Assembly: GCF_014897315.1 (NCBI RefSeq)
Contig: NZ_JABUYL010000005.1
Span: forward strand, 1 to 64,000
DNA from: Proteus sp. FME41
GTDB taxonomy: Bacteria; Pseudomonadota; Gammaproteobacteria; Enterobacterales; Enterobacteriaceae
Direction of reading: 5' to 3'
DNA length: 64,000 nt
The position numbers and the translations under genes are program-made. The notes beneath the pieces are model-generated. The model made no database searches. It saw only the letters and a program-made list of their open reading frames with translations, and was not told the origin of the DNA. Positions 1 through 9,281 of this stretch are shown here, piece after piece (within the stretch, counting starts at the first letter, position 1; every line of letters starts with the position of its first letter).

Positions 1-713
1 AACATGGTCACGGACACGAAGGACACGGTGAATGCCGTCATGGTGAGCATGGTCATGGACACGAAGGTCACGGTGAATGCCGTCATGGTGAGCATGGTCA
101 CGGACACGAAGGTCACGGTGAATGCTGTCATGGTGGGCATGGTTCTGACGGACAAGGTAAGCAACGTGGTCGTGGATGTGGTAGCCGAGGAAAAGGTCAG
201 GGTCGCCAATTAAGACGTATGTTTGATCATGGTGATTTACGTGTTCTTTTACTTAGCATGATTGCAAAAAAACCAAGTCATGGGTATGAAATTATTCGTG
301 GTATAGATGAAGCCTCTTCAGGGTTATATGTCCCTAGCCCAGGAGTTATCTATCCAACGTTAACATTACTCGAAGAACAAGAGTTACTGGTTGCCAGTAT
401 CGCTGAAAAAGGCCGTAAAAATTACAGCATTACACCTGAAGGTACTGCATTTTTAGCAGAGCATCAGGAAATCGATGCCAATATTCAAAAAAAGCTTTCT
501 TATGCGAGAGATTTATCTCAAAACGCAGGTGGTGTGTCTGAAGAAATTGAATCTGCTGTCGGTAAATTGAAAGCCGTATTACGCCACAAGTTAGTATTAA
601 AAGAGCTCTCTGTGGAAAGAGCAGGACGTATTGCTTCTATTCTTAATGAAGCAGTTGAGAAAATTGAAGCTATCAATGAGGCATTGATCTCAGAGGAAAG
701 GGAAGATGAATAA
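1..713 (+). CDS. PadR-family regulator, YqjI-like, with His/Gly/Cys metal-binding repeats (5' end outside window)
   Basis: The reading frame is open from the first base (codons begin at position 3), so the start lies outside the window. The visible N-terminal part is a His/Gly/Glu/Cys-rich stretch of about 50 residues with three copies of HGHGHEGHGECRHGE, then a Gly/Arg-rich linker. A PadR winged-helix domain follows from MFDHGDLRVLLLSMI, with the SHGYEI and SPGVIYPTL signatures, and a helical dimerisation tail. This is the layout of E. coli YqjI, a nickel/iron-responsive repressor of a ferric reductase gene. Metal sensing through the repeat is inference. An ATG at 219 would give only the PadR core, but the upstream frame is clearly coding because the repeat is in frame and joins the domain directly. 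Confidence 0.85.
   Translation, partial: HGHGHEGHGECRHGEHGHGHEGHGECRHGEHGHGHEGHGECCHGGHGSDGQGKQRGRGCGSRGKGQGRQLRRMFDHGDLRVLLLSMIAKKPSHGYEIIRGIDEASSGLYVPSPGVIYPTLTLLEEQELLVASIAEKGRKNYSITPEGTAFLAEHQEIDANIQKKLSYARDLSQNAGGVSEEIESAVGKLKAVLRHKLVLKELSVERAGRIASILNEAVEKIEAINEALISEEREDE
3..137 (+). repeat. Three 45-bp in-frame tandem repeats encoding HGHGHEGHGECRHGE
   Basis: Copies lie at 3-47, 48-92 and 93-137 and differ by only a few bases. A fourth degenerate unit starts at 138 (HGSDGQ). Each unit is exactly 15 codons, so changes in copy number keep the frame and change only the number of His/Cys ligands. The array may extend left of the window. Confidence 0.9.
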
Positions 714-861
714 AACAGATACTCAACCACAAAATTCAAGAAAAAATAATGAAATAGAAAAAGAGGATTTAGAAAATAATCCAGCAGTAAAAGAACAAAT
801 TTGCCCAAAAATGCCAGTTTCTTACTTTCGTAGAGCATTACGCAAACCTGGCAGAATATGA
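706..861 (+). CDS. Small hypothetical ORF overlapping the PadR gene, possibly a truncated gene
   Basis: A 51-codon frame starts with ATG at 706, overlapping the last 8 bases of the PadR gene. It has a plausible GGAAG ribosome site (700-704) just upstream. The product (MNKTDTQPQN...RRALRKPGRI) is hydrophilic and I do not recognise it. In E. coli the yqjI regulator neighbours the siderophore-interacting reductase gene yqjH. This ORF could be the remaining 5' end of such a gene cut off by a deletion near position 850, but that is speculation. No continuation is seen in the other frames beyond about 45 codons. Confidence 0.35.
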   Translation: MNKTDTQPQNSRKNNEIEKEDLENNPAVKEQICPKMPVSYFRRALRKPGRI

Positions 862-1534
862 TAATGATGGACGGAGGTTATCAAGATATGGCCTCTGTCA
901 ATTTTTCCTCTATCTCAGATTCAAGCAATTCCACCTCCTTATTTACCGTCACAAAATGATTTCTTAATTAGAAAATCAATAATCCTGCTATAGAATTTTT
1001 TTTCTTATCTTTTTTATCTTATGCAGTTATCTCCTTATTTGTATGTAAAACGTCATTTTCTGATGACTGTTTGCATCATTTTTCTTAGGTTATTGTACTA
1101 ATATCAAAAAAACCACAAATGACTATGGAAATGTTCCACAATAGTGATTACCTTATTTAAGTAAGTGACTCATTATAAATAATAGAAAATTTAAACCAGA
1201 GATATGCTGAATAACAATAAAATAAATATCGCATCAAAATAATAAATGTTTGTATGCACTTAAACGAGAATAAGCGCTTTAATTCAAACGAATACCTTAC
1301 TGATAATACAAAAGTTTAATTGGTGTTTTTGATGGTAAGGTAACACAGATGTCGGTTTATTTATTGTTAGGAATAGAAATAATGATGCGAATAAGTGGTT
1401 GATATTTCAATTAAAAATATTACCACAATAAGAATAACAATACGTTAATCAATTAAAACTATCAGCTACTAAGTTGATAGTTATGTATTTGCCGTACCTG
1501 TTAAATTAACATTTGCTAACTTAGGAATATTCGA
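862..1534. other. Gene-free AT-rich region upstream of the porin gene
   Basis: I see no convincing gene. An AAGCGCTT palindrome at 1272-1279 could be the core of a LacI-family operator. An inverted repeat AACTATCA/TGATAGTT at 1457-1464 and 1475-1482 sits about 50 bases before the porin start and would form a hairpin in its leader or act as an operator. An AGGAA ribosome site precedes the ATG at 1535. No clear CRP box was found. Confidence 0.4.
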
Positions 1535-3049
1535 ATGAAAGTAAAGGCATTATCTGTGGTGATAAGTTTAATACTTGCTACACCATTATGTGCTAACGCA
1601 CAAACCGACATAAGTGCAATTGAGGCGCGACTAAATGCACTAGAACAGCGTGCGAACGCGGCTGAAGCAAGAGCGGCTGTAGCAGAGCAAAAAGCTGCTC
1701 GACTTGAACAACTCATTAATTCAAATAACACATCTCAAGAACGAAAAACAACAAATAATATTGCTCCTATCAATATGGAACAGCGTATTACTATATTAGA
1801 AAAGCAATCTGATGAAGCTCAAATCCAAGCAAATATTGCTCAAACTCAGCTTAAAGAAATTCAACAAAAACAGTTGATTCAGCTGACGAATACAAAAAAC
1901 AAAGAAGGCGCTGGCTTTTTCTCAACCAATACAAATTGGGGGGATCTCAAATTGTATGGTGATGTTGAATATAATATTGATGCAGCAAGTAAGAAAGGAC
2001 AATTAACATCAATGAGGATGATGCCCGGTAAGCAAAAAGATTTTGATGATAATGAAAAATGGTCGTTGAATGGGCGTATTTTAATTGGTATCGATGGTGA
2101 ACGAGAATTAAAAAAGGGTAATTATGCTGGCTTCCGTGTACAACCAATGGCTGACATGACAGGCAAAATGAATCTTGATGATGCTGCTTTTTACTTTGGT
2201 CAGCGTGATAAATGGCAGTATAAAATTGGCCGCTATGAAGCTTATGATATGTTCCCTCTAAATCAAGATACGTTTGTTGAGTATTCAGGTAATACAGCAA
2301 ATGATTTATATGGTGATGGTTTTGGTTATATTTATATGATGAAAGAAGGGCGTGGTCGTAGTAGTGATGGCGGTAGCATGATGGTTAACACGCATTATAA
2401 TGACTGGTATTTTGAGCTGAATACGTTAGTTGAAGATGGAACTTCTGTTTTTAAAGAGGGGGAATATCACGGACGTAAACTCGATAATCGTAAAAATGTT
2501 ATTTATATGCGACCTGTTGTGGCATGGCAAAAAGATAATTTGACGATTGCCGGAGCGATAGATGCGAACGTAATAAGCAAAGCTTATGGTTACGAAGATG
2601 AAAATGGAAAATTTCAAGATCAATCTCGCCGTACTGGTTATGGTCTAACGATAAAATGGGATACCTTAACAGATGATCCTATTAACGGCATTGTTGCTAA
2701 TTTAAGTGCTGCTTATCTTGATGCTAAAGATGAAAATGATTTTTCAATTGGTAGTAATGTGTTGTGGCGTAAATTCCAATTGGGTTATATCTATGCACAT
2801 AATGATATTAAATCATATGATGTGCTTGAGGATCCTGATAACGAAACCTATTTAACGCTTAATCCTGGTAAGTACAATATCAATACAGTATTTGCTTCTT
2901 ATGAACTGCCTAATATTTTAGATATGGATAATTTTAAAACCTATTTAGGTGCATATTATTCACGAATAGATGGTAAAGACGATATTAACGTACATAGCAG
3001 TGATAAAGATCGTTACGGTGCCCGTATTCGCTTTAAGTATCTTTTTTAA
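1535..3049 (+). CDS. Carbohydrate-type outer-membrane porin, RafY-like, with N-terminal coiled coil
   Basis: The 504-residue protein has a signal peptide (about residues 1-22, cleavage after CANA). A heptad-rich Ala/Glu coiled coil spans about 25-115 (EARLNALEQRANAAEARAA), then beta-strand-rich sequence ends in the C-terminal aromatic residue (RFKYLF) required for outer-membrane assembly. A periplasmic coiled coil ahead of a barrel is known in the sugar porins ScrY and RafY. The barrel text (YGDVEYNID, RVQPMADMTGKM, YKIGRYEAYDMFP) resembles the RafY/Porin_8 group more than LamB. No sugar-uptake gene is adjacent; the sucrose locus is 36 kb away. The substrate is not predictable from sequence. 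Confidence 0.7.
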   Translation: MKVKALSVVISLILATPLCANAQTDISAIEARLNALEQRANAAEARAAVAEQKAARLEQLINSNNTSQERKTTNNIAPINMEQRITILEKQSDEAQIQANIAQTQLKEIQQKQLIQLTNTKNKEGAGFFSTNTNWGDLKLYGDVEYNIDAASKKGQLTSMRMMPGKQKDFDDNEKWSLNGRILIGIDGERELKKGNYAGFRVQPMADMTGKMNLDDAAFYFGQRDKWQYKIGRYEAYDMFPLNQDTFVEYSGNTANDLYGDGFGYIYMMKEGRGRSSDGGSMMVNTHYNDWYFELNTLVEDGTSVFKEGEYHGRKLDNRKNVIYMRPVVAWQKDNLTIAGAIDANVISKAYGYEDENGKFQDQSRRTGYGLTIKWDTLTDDPINGIVANLSAAYLDAKDENDFSIGSNVLWRKFQLGYIYAHNDIKSYDVLEDPDNETYLTLNPGKYNINTVFASYELPNILDMDNFKTYLGAYYSRIDGKDDINVHSSDKDRYGARIRFKYLF

Positions 3050-3181
3050 TTTTGATACCTTAAGTTAGGTATTAGTCACACATCTAAAGGCTTCAATTTT
3101 TAATGTGCTGTTATTAAATGTACTGTTATTAATTGAAGTCTTTACCTTTTTATATCTGTATAGCGATAAGTATGTAAAACC

Positions 3182-3967
3182 TCAAATACCTGATAAAAGA
3201 AAGGCTTTGACCAGTTTTTCAACCTGCCACTCTTTAATATCAGAAACTTGCCCATCACCAATCTCAACTAAGCGTAACTCTCCAACAGTGTTCCTAACTA
3301 TATCTATGGAATAAAATGGCGTGTTTATCTGTTTCGCTACTTTTCTTACAAGTTCAGGAATTTCATTATCCGCAGAAAATATTTTCTTATTTAAAACAAA
3401 ATATCTACGCTCACTATTATTAATAAATTCTTCAACTCGGCGAAGGCTGACGCCACCTTCAATATTTCCCCTAAATTGTGTAATTAGTTTTAATATTTCC
3501 CTAATCTCATCTGCATTTTTAGCGATAGAACCTCTCGTTGTCGTTAACGACTTTACATAATCTTTCACAAAATAAGCTGGCCATTGAAGCTGCTTAGTTA
3601 ACTTTTCAAAATCTGTTTCTGCATTAACAATAACGGTTTCTGGTGTGAATTTTTTACAATATTCATACCAACCAGTTATATGGTGGTTACGAATATAATC
3701 TTCAGGTATTTCAAGCATTTTTCCGCCATGAATATCCACGGCATGGTATAACTGTTGATACTCATTTTTATTTAACATCCATCCTCGCCAAATAACGGGA
3801 TGTTCTGATTTAAAAGGATGTGAAAACGTATATTTACCCAGTGCCATATCTTCTGATGAGAGTAACAAGCAATGAATGTTGAGTGCTTTGGCACAACGGT
3901 ATTCTTGCTCAAAGGCCTCATCAGGTTTGCCAATTTTAGAATAATCATCAGGGTAAATTATTTGCAT
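3182..3967 (-). CDS. ATP-grasp domain protein, R2K type
   Basis: The 261-residue protein starts at ATG 3967 behind an AGGAATT ribosome site. It has features of the small R2K-clade ATP-grasp proteins: an N-terminal pre-ATP-grasp region (VIWRGWMLNKNEY), lysine-containing nucleotide strand (YFVKDYVKS) and the C-terminal metal-binding segment (FYSIDIVRNTVGELRLVEIGDGQVSD). Relatives form carboxylate-amine bonds, often in peptide-tagging or maturation cassettes, but no substrate peptide or partner gene is adjacent here. It converges with the porin gene. The reaction is unknown. Confidence 0.65.
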   Translation of the reverse strand: MQIIYPDDYSKIGKPDEAFEQEYRCAKALNIHCLLLSSEDMALGKYTFSHPFKSEHPVIWRGWMLNKNEYQQLYHAVDIHGGKMLEIPEDYIRNHHITGWYEYCKKFTPETVIVNAETDFEKLTKQLQWPAYFVKDYVKSLTTTRGSIAKNADEIREILKLITQFRGNIEGGVSLRRVEEFINNSERRYFVLNKKIFSADNEIPELVRKVAKQINTPFYSIDIVRNTVGELRLVEIGDGQVSDIKEWQVEKLVKAFLLSGI

Positions 3968-4220
3968 AAGTAATTCCTTTTAGTTCAATAAATTTAATGA
4001 AAGACATTTTAACGCTCTATTTAATGGTTTGAAACTTTTTCCTCTTAATTACATGTTCTCTTTTTTAAGTTGTGAGATCTCTCGATTTTTTGATCTTTTC
4101 TCAGCTAGATAACTGATTTTACTCGTGCCATAGTTTTATTTCCTGCCATAATCTGTTTAACAAATACAGACATAAAATAACGTATTTAAATACGATTAAT
4201 ATTAAGCAGGAAACAATTCA

Positions 4221-4868
4221 ATGCCTTTCTATACACAAAACAGTTATTCAAATAATAAGACCTATAAGCAAAATAGAATAAAAACACTATTAATAGGTTT
4301 AACCTTAATTCCTTCATTTGTATTTGCTAATGAGCTTTTGCAATTGCCACAACAAGATCGCATTTCTTACTTTACGCAGGCTCAACAAGCTGGACTCACG
4401 GGTGTTGCTATTAAAACCAAGCCTGTATTAGCAAGGCTGGCTAAAGAAGGTGAAATCATCACAACCATTATTAAAGGTGAAGGTGTTGAAACTGTTTCAG
4501 AACCTGCAAAAACAGGGGATTGGGTAGTACAAAATATCTGCCCAGAGACAGGAAACGAAGAAATTTTAGTAAGAGAAGCTAAATTTGCTCAACGTTACAA
4601 CAGAGCAGAGCAAAGTAAGATTAACGTAGACTCTTATTCTAGTGATTATCAGCCTTTTACCCCCAAAGGCGTTGAGATGAATTACTTTATCGTACCTGAC
4701 TCTACACCTCCATTTGCAATGAAGGCACCTTGGGGAGAATTGCAACGTTTTCAGTCGGGCGATGCGGTTGTGCAATCCACAACGGATAAGCAAGATATTT
4801 ACCGTATTCAAAAAGCGGCATTTGAGTGTACTTATACTGTTCTTAAACCAGCTAAAATAGCAAAATAA
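4221..4868 (+). CDS. Exported protein with two PGDYL-like motifs
   Basis: The 215-residue product has an N-terminal basic stretch and a hydrophobic segment (about 22-36, LLIGLTLIPSFVFA) that looks like a signal peptide. Two related segments follow: KTGDWVVQN...EILVREAKFAQRY at about 97-126 and QSGDAVVQS...DIYRIQKAAFECTY at about 178-205. Both fit the pattern of the PGDYL domain (Gly-Asp, hydrophobic run, then Arg/Lys and an aromatic ladder). Function is unknown. An AGGAAAC ribosome site supports the ATG at 4221. It appears monocistronic. Confidence 0.5.
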   Translation: MPFYTQNSYSNNKTYKQNRIKTLLIGLTLIPSFVFANELLQLPQQDRISYFTQAQQAGLTGVAIKTKPVLARLAKEGEIITTIIKGEGVETVSEPAKTGDWVVQNICPETGNEEILVREAKFAQRYNRAEQSKINVDSYSSDYQPFTPKGVEMNYFIVPDSTPPFAMKAPWGELQRFQSGDAVVQSTTDKQDIYRIQKAAFECTYTVLKPAKIAK

Positions 4869-5152
4869 TGTGTGCTAAATAATAATGCCGTCTGGTTATC
4901 AGATAGGTAATTCATAATGTTATAGATATAACAAAATTTATTATAACGATATTAAATAGAGATGCTGGTTAATAAAAAATAAAACTTACTTTCTTTTTGT
5001 ATATTTGCGTTTATGGCTACATTTCGTTAACCTACCTCTATCAATTTCTTCAACTCATTAGGTAAAACCTATTAAACTGATAGCAGGAATGTATTAGCTA
5101 TTCTCAACTGGAATAGATACATTAGTTCTCATACCAAACAGGAGGAAATACA

Positions 5153-5716
5153 ATGTCTTTAATTAATACCCCAATCAAACCATTCAAAAACATGGCATTT
5201 AAAGACGGTCAATTCGTAGAAGTGACTGAGAAGGACGTCGAAGGTAAATGGAGCATTTTCTTCTTTTACCCTGCAGACTTCACGTTTGTGTGCCCAACTG
5301 AATTAGGCGACTTAGCTGATCATTATGCTGAGTTCCAAAAAATGGGCGTAGAAATTTATTCAGTTTCTACTGATACACATTTTACCCATAAAGCATGGCA
5401 CAGTAGCTCAGAAACTATTGGTAAAATTAAATATGGCATGATTGGCGACCCAACTGGCGCATTAACGCGTAACTTCGAAAATATGCGTGAAAATGAAGGT
5501 CTAGCAGATCGCGGTACTTTCGTTGTTGACCCACAAGGTATTATTCAAGCAATCGAAGTCACTGCTGAAGGTATTGGTCGTGATGCATCAGACCTGTTGC
5601 GTAAAGTAAAAGCGGCGCAGTATGTAGCTAGCCATCCAGGCGAAGTTTGCCCAGCAAAATGGAAAGAAGGTGATGCTACTTTAGCTCCATCACTGGATTT
5701 AGTTGGCAAGATCTAA
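5153..5716 (+). CDS. ahpC: Alkyl hydroperoxide reductase subunit C (peroxiredoxin)
   Basis: The 187-residue typical 2-Cys peroxiredoxin reduces hydrogen and organic peroxides in the cytosol using electrons from AhpF. The peroxidatic Cys47 lies in [11 protein letters not shown] and the resolving Cys166 in GEVCPAKW; length and both positions equal E. coli AhpC. A GGAGG ribosome site precedes the ATG. ahpF follows after 70 bp. The upstream region 5080-5135 contains several ATAG/CTAT-like elements that could belong to an OxyR site, but they do not fit the full four-element spacing, so I do not call one. Confidence 0.97.
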   Translation: MSLINTPIKPFKNMAFKDGQFVEVTEKDVEGKWSIFFFYPADFTFVCPTELGDLADHYAEFQKMGVEIYSVSTDTHFTHKAWHSSSETIGKIKYGMIGDPTGALTRNFENMRENEGLADRGTFVVDPQGIIQAIEVTAEGIGRDASDLLRKVKAAQYVASHPGEVCPAKWKEGDATLAPSLDLVGKI

Positions 5717-5746
5717 ATAAGAATTAAGCCACTAAACAAGTTATTT

Positions 5747-5773
5747 ATCGGGTGTTTCGGCACCCGATTTTAT
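5747..5773 (+). terminator. Intergenic hairpin between ahpC and ahpF
   Basis: An 8-bp perfect stem, ATCGGGTG (5747-5754) and CACCCGAT (5761-5768), encloses TTTCGG and is followed by a short T-rich tail. It probably acts as a partial terminator or 3' stabiliser that keeps ahpC mRNA above ahpF. Confidence 0.6.
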
Positions 5774-5786
5774 TGAGGGTGCAAAA

Positions 5787-7352
5787 ATGTTAGATAATAA
5801 TTTAAAAGCTCAATTGAAAGCTTATTTAGAACGATTAACCCAGCCGGTTGAGTTAGTCGCAACATTAGACGACAGCAAACATTCTGCTGATATCCAAGCG
5901 CTATTAAAAGAAATCGAACCATTATCCGATAAAGTCACTTATCGTGAAGATAATAACGCTGATGTGCGTAAACCATCTTTTCTTATTACTAACCCAGGAA
6001 AAGAAACTGGTGTTCGTTTTGCAGGTTCGCCATTAGGCCATGAATTTACTTCATTAGTTTTAGCATTACTGCAAACAGGTGGACACCCATCAAAAGAAGC
6101 ACAAGAATTACTTGAACAAATTCGTCAGTTAGACGGTGAGTTTCATTTCGAAACCTATTATTCGCTCTCTTGTCATAACTGCCCAGATGTTGTTCAGGCA
6201 TTAAACTTAATGGCGATTTTAAATCCGAAGATCACGCATACCGCGATTGATGGAGGCATGTTCCAAAATGAAATTCAGGAACGTAATATCATGGGCGTTC
6301 CTGCTGTTTTCTTAAATGGTAACGAGTTTGGTCAAGGCCGTATGACCTTAGCTGAAATCGTTAACAAAGTAGACAGCAATGCAGAAAAACGTACTGCAGA
6401 ATTGTTAAACCAAAAAGATGCATTTGATGTGTTGATTGTGGGTAGTGGACCTGCGGGAGCTTCTGCCGCGGTTTATTCAGCACGTAAAGGTTTAAATACA
6501 GGTCTTATTGGTGAGCGTTTTGGTGGACAAGTTCTTGATACTGTTGATATTGAAAACTATATCTCTGTACCAAAAACAGAAGGTTCAAAATTGGCGGGGG
6601 CATTAAAAGCTCATGTTGATGATTACCAAGTTGATGTAATTGATAGCCAAACGGTAAGCCGTTTAATTCCGGGGGCATCAGTAGGGGAATTACACCAAAT
6701 TGAAACGGCATCAGGTGCAATTTTAAAGACCCGTAGCTTAATTATTGCAACAGGTGCTCGCTGGAGAAATATGAATGTGCCCGGCGAAAATGAATACCGT
6801 ACTCGTGGTGTAACTTATTGTCCACACTGCGATGGTCCGCTCTTTAAAGGCAAAAGAGTCGCCGTTATTGGTGGTGGTAACTCAGGGGTTGAAGCTGCGA
6901 TTGACTTAGCGGGTCTCGTTGAACACGTAACAGTATTAGAATTTGCGCCAGAAATGAGAGCCGATGCGGTATTACAGAAAAAACTGCGTAGCTTAAGTAA
7001 TGTAGACGTTATCTTAAATGCGCAAACTACAGAAGTGTATGGTGATGGTACTAAATTAACGGGTCTAAAATATAAAGATCGCACCAATGATTCTATGCAT
7101 GATATTGCATTAGCAGGTATTTTCGTTCAAATCGGCTTATTACCTAATACACAGTGGTTAGAAGGCACTGTTGAGCGTAATAAGATGGGCGAAATTATTG
7201 TTGATGCTCGTGGTGAAACCAATATTAAAGGTGTTTTTGCCGCTGGTGACTGTACTACAGTACCTTATAAGCAAATTATTATTGCCGCGGGTGAAGGTGC
7301 TAAAGCCTCACTTAGCGCCTTTGATTACTTGATTCGCACGACTGCAAAATAA
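5787..7352 (+). CDS. ahpF: Alkyl hydroperoxide reductase subunit F (NADH:peroxiredoxin oxidoreductase)
   Basis: The 521-residue flavoprotein transfers electrons from NADH to AhpC. The N-terminal tandem thioredoxin-fold domain carries the redox motif SCHNCPDV (about 129-132). The thioredoxin-reductase-like part has FAD-binding [14 protein letters not shown]-binding [12 protein letters not shown], redox CPHCDGP and the C-terminal FAD segment [10 protein letters not shown]. Length matches the enterobacterial protein. It is co-transcribed with ahpC through the intergenic hairpin. Confidence 0.97.
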   Translation: MLDNNLKAQLKAYLERLTQPVELVATLDDSKHSADIQALLKEIEPLSDKVTYREDNNADVRKPSFLITNPGKETGVRFAGSPLGHEFTSLVLALLQTGGHPSKEAQELLEQIRQLDGEFHFETYYSLSCHNCPDVVQALNLMAILNPKITHTAIDGGMFQNEIQERNIMGVPAVFLNGNEFGQGRMTLAEIVNKVDSNAEKRTAELLNQKDAFDVLIVGSGPAGASAAVYSARKGLNTGLIGERFGGQVLDTVDIENYISVPKTEGSKLAGALKAHVDDYQVDVIDSQTVSRLIPGASVGELHQIETASGAILKTRSLIIATGARWRNMNVPGENEYRTRGVTYCPHCDGPLFKGKRVAVIGGGNSGVEAAIDLAGLVEHVTVLEFAPEMRADAVLQKKLRSLSNVDVILNAQTTEVYGDGTKLTGLKYKDRTNDSMHDIALAGIFVQIGLLPNTQWLEGTVERNKMGEIIVDARGETNIKGVFAAGDCTTVPYKQIIIAAGEGAKASLSAFDYLIRTTAK

Positions 7353-7390
7353 GTAAACTAGACTTAAAAATTAACTATTTTATATTGTAA

Positions 7391-7418
7391 AAAGCATCTC
7401 GGTTGAGATGCTTTTTTT
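7391..7418 (+). terminator. Rho-independent terminator after ahpF
   Basis: Stem AAAGCATCTC / GAGATGCTTT (7391-7400 and 7405-7414) with loop GGTT is followed by a run of T. Confidence 0.9.
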
Positions 7419-7521
7419 CTGTCTCACACTTACCATTTGTCGAAAAACCTCTATTTATAAACCTCAAACAACCTATGCTATTATCTCGCCACTTAAATAA
7501 TCTATAGGGAAGTTGATTGAT

Positions 7522-8514
7522 ATGAATATAAAAAATATGAGTTTTCGACAAATTGTTCCTGCACTTCTTTTTTCTTTGGCGAGTGTTAGCACTTTTTCTG
7601 TTAATGCAGATATCGAAGTCCGTGATGAAACCTTATATGAAGCACATCAGCGCTTTAAAACTCAAATTATAAACGACAGTTTTGATAATATTGATCCGCC
7701 TTGGGAAGCACCACCAGAAATATTCAATGTGATTAAATATCCCGCTAAACCAGGCGATATGTATGCTTATTTAACACCACCACCTACAAACAAAAAAATT
7801 AAATTGCCTGCCGTAATTTGGTTAAATGGAGGATATGGTGGAATTGGCGGTGATGATTATTTTTGGCAACCTAAACCTGTAAATAATGACCAAACAGGGG
7901 CTATCTTTCGTGATCCTAATATGGTGTTAATGATCCCCTCATTCCGAGGTGAAAATACCAATCCTGGCCGTTATGAAATGTTTTATGGTGAATTGGAAGA
8001 CTTAGAATCAGCGAGAGAATATTTAGCATCACTGCCTTATATTGATTCAAAACGTATCTATGTAGTAGGGCACAGTACAGGGGGCACTCGAGCATTATTA
8101 GCAAGTGAATATAGTGATAAATTTAGAGCTGTTTTCTCCTTAGGCGGAATACCTGATCTTAAATTAAGAGCTGAAGGGAATATGATTGTTGAATTGCCTT
8201 TTGATATAAATAAGGAAGAAGAATTCAATGTTCGTTCTGTATATCGTTATATTAAATCGATAAAAACACCGACGTTTTATTTTGAAGGACGTGATTATTT
8301 CTGGAGCGAATTTAATGAATTGCGTGGTGTCGCAATGGTGCATGATATCCCATTAAAAATATACAATATTAAAAATGGTGATCATTTCAATATCATTGTG
8401 CCGGTCAGTAAATTAATTAAAGATAAAATATTGTTAGATATTGATACAACTAAAGAAAGTAATATTCGGTTCACTAATGAAGAGATTAAATGGATCAATA
8501 AACAGCTTAGGTAA
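7522..8514 (+). CDS. Secreted alpha/beta-hydrolase (dienelactone hydrolase / prolyl oligopeptidase-like)
   Basis: The predicted 330-residue protein has a signal peptide (cleavage near SVNA-D, residue 29) and an alpha/beta-hydrolase core. The nucleophile is Ser185 in VVGHSTGGTR; likely acid and base are Asp258 (EGRDYFW) and His288 (NGDHFN). The strand LPAVIWLNGG supplies the oxyanion region. I chose ATG 7522 because the AGGGAAG site (7506-7512) lies directly against the alternative TTG at 7513 but at a good distance from 7522. It is monocistronic and its substrate (ester or peptide) is not predictable. Confidence 0.75.
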   Translation: MNIKNMSFRQIVPALLFSLASVSTFSVNADIEVRDETLYEAHQRFKTQIINDSFDNIDPPWEAPPEIFNVIKYPAKPGDMYAYLTPPPTNKKIKLPAVIWLNGGYGGIGGDDYFWQPKPVNNDQTGAIFRDPNMVLMIPSFRGENTNPGRYEMFYGELEDLESAREYLASLPYIDSKRIYVVGHSTGGTRALLASEYSDKFRAVFSLGGIPDLKLRAEGNMIVELPFDINKEEEFNVRSVYRYIKSIKTPTFYFEGRDYFWSEFNELRGVAMVHDIPLKIYNIKNGDHFNIIVPVSKLIKDKILLDIDTTKESNIRFTNEEIKWINKQLR

Positions 8515-8561
8515 TTATTGATAACTTCATTTATCTAAAGTGGATTACTTTAATAATAAAT

Positions 8562-8597
8562 CGCTCTTTTATTTAATTGATAAAAGAGCGGTTTTTT
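8562..8597 (+). terminator. Rho-independent terminator between the hydrolase and cat genes
   Basis: An 11-bp perfect stem, CGCTCTTTTAT (8562-8572) and ATAAAAGAGCG (8580-8590), is followed by GTTTTTT on the plus strand. It terminates the hydrolase gene and may also stop the convergent cat transcript. Confidence 0.9.
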
Positions 8598-8633
8598 ATT
8601 TAAAAATCAATGTAGTTTTAAAAATTAATATAG

Positions 8634-9275
8634 TTATCCTGAAAACTCATCACATAACTCTTGGAGCTTATTGACCATTCTCGCCATATGAAAACCATCG
8701 CACGTAGCATGATGTACTTGAATGGATATCGGTAATAAAAAATTGTCACCTTGCTGAGTATATTTTCCCATAGTAAAAATAGGCGGAAAATAATCTTTTA
8801 CATTAGCTATATTTAAATTAAATCCGTCAAAATCAACCCATGGGATCATCGAGATACTGAAATGATTTTCAGGAAAGTTGGGTTTTGCGGATAGACTCAG
8901 ATTATCGTTATATTTTTGATAATCACGATTATATCCTTGCAAAAAAGAATGCCAATCCTCAACGTACTCACTCCATAACTCAGAGAAAGTCTCCGTTTCA
9001 GGGTGAAAAATGGTGTACGCAGGGTTGATATAATTCCAAATAACTAGTTCATCATCCTTGATTGCCATTCTTGACTCAGGGTAGCTATTAACCGTTTTCG
9101 CAATCAAATAGATCATTGCAGGATAAAACCTAAGATTATTTTTAGCTAATACTGCCTTCAAGACAGTAATATCTATTTTAGTTGTTAAGCTAAATCCACA
9201 CTGCAAGTTATGCCGATAATGTAAGAAATGTTCTTTTCTATTCCATTGTTCTAAATCGATTTTTTTATATTTCAT
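8634..9275 (-). CDS. cat: Chloramphenicol O-acetyltransferase, type A
   Basis: The 213-residue protein transfers acetyl from acetyl-CoA to the 3-hydroxyl of chloramphenicol. The catalytic signature QVHHATCDGFHMARMV contains the general-base His (about residue 189), and trimer/substrate regions such as FSISMIPWVDFDGFNLN and FPPIFTMGKY are present. Length is that of classical CatA enzymes. The start is ATG 9275 (MKYKKIDLEQWNRKEHF), preceded by AAGAAGGGC; an upstream extension of the frame is not CAT-like and contains the regulatory leader. A chromosomal cat is known in Proteus mirabilis. The ribosome site is buried in a hairpin that overlaps a 13-residue leader ORF. Confidence 0.95.
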   Translation of the reverse strand: MKYKKIDLEQWNRKEHFLHYRHNLQCGFSLTTKIDITVLKAVLAKNNLRFYPAMIYLIAKTVNSYPESRMAIKDDELVIWNYINPAYTIFHPETETFSELWSEYVEDWHSFLQGYNRDYQKYNDNLSLSAKPNFPENHFSISMIPWVDFDGFNLNIANVKDYFPPIFTMGKYTQQGDNFLLPISIQVHHATCDGFHMARMVNKLQELCDEFSG

Positions 9276-9281
9276 TTTAAA

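Noticed and set aside
4-213. A 69-codon plus-strand frame of Met/Val/Thr repeats
   Set aside because: It is the out-of-frame reading of the 45-bp repeat; the frame starting at position 3 continues into the PadR domain and is the real one.
5075-5140. OxyR site upstream of ahpC
   Set aside because: ATAG/CTAT-like elements are present, but the four elements do not fit the ATAG-N7-CTAT-N7-ATAG-N7-CTAT spacing.
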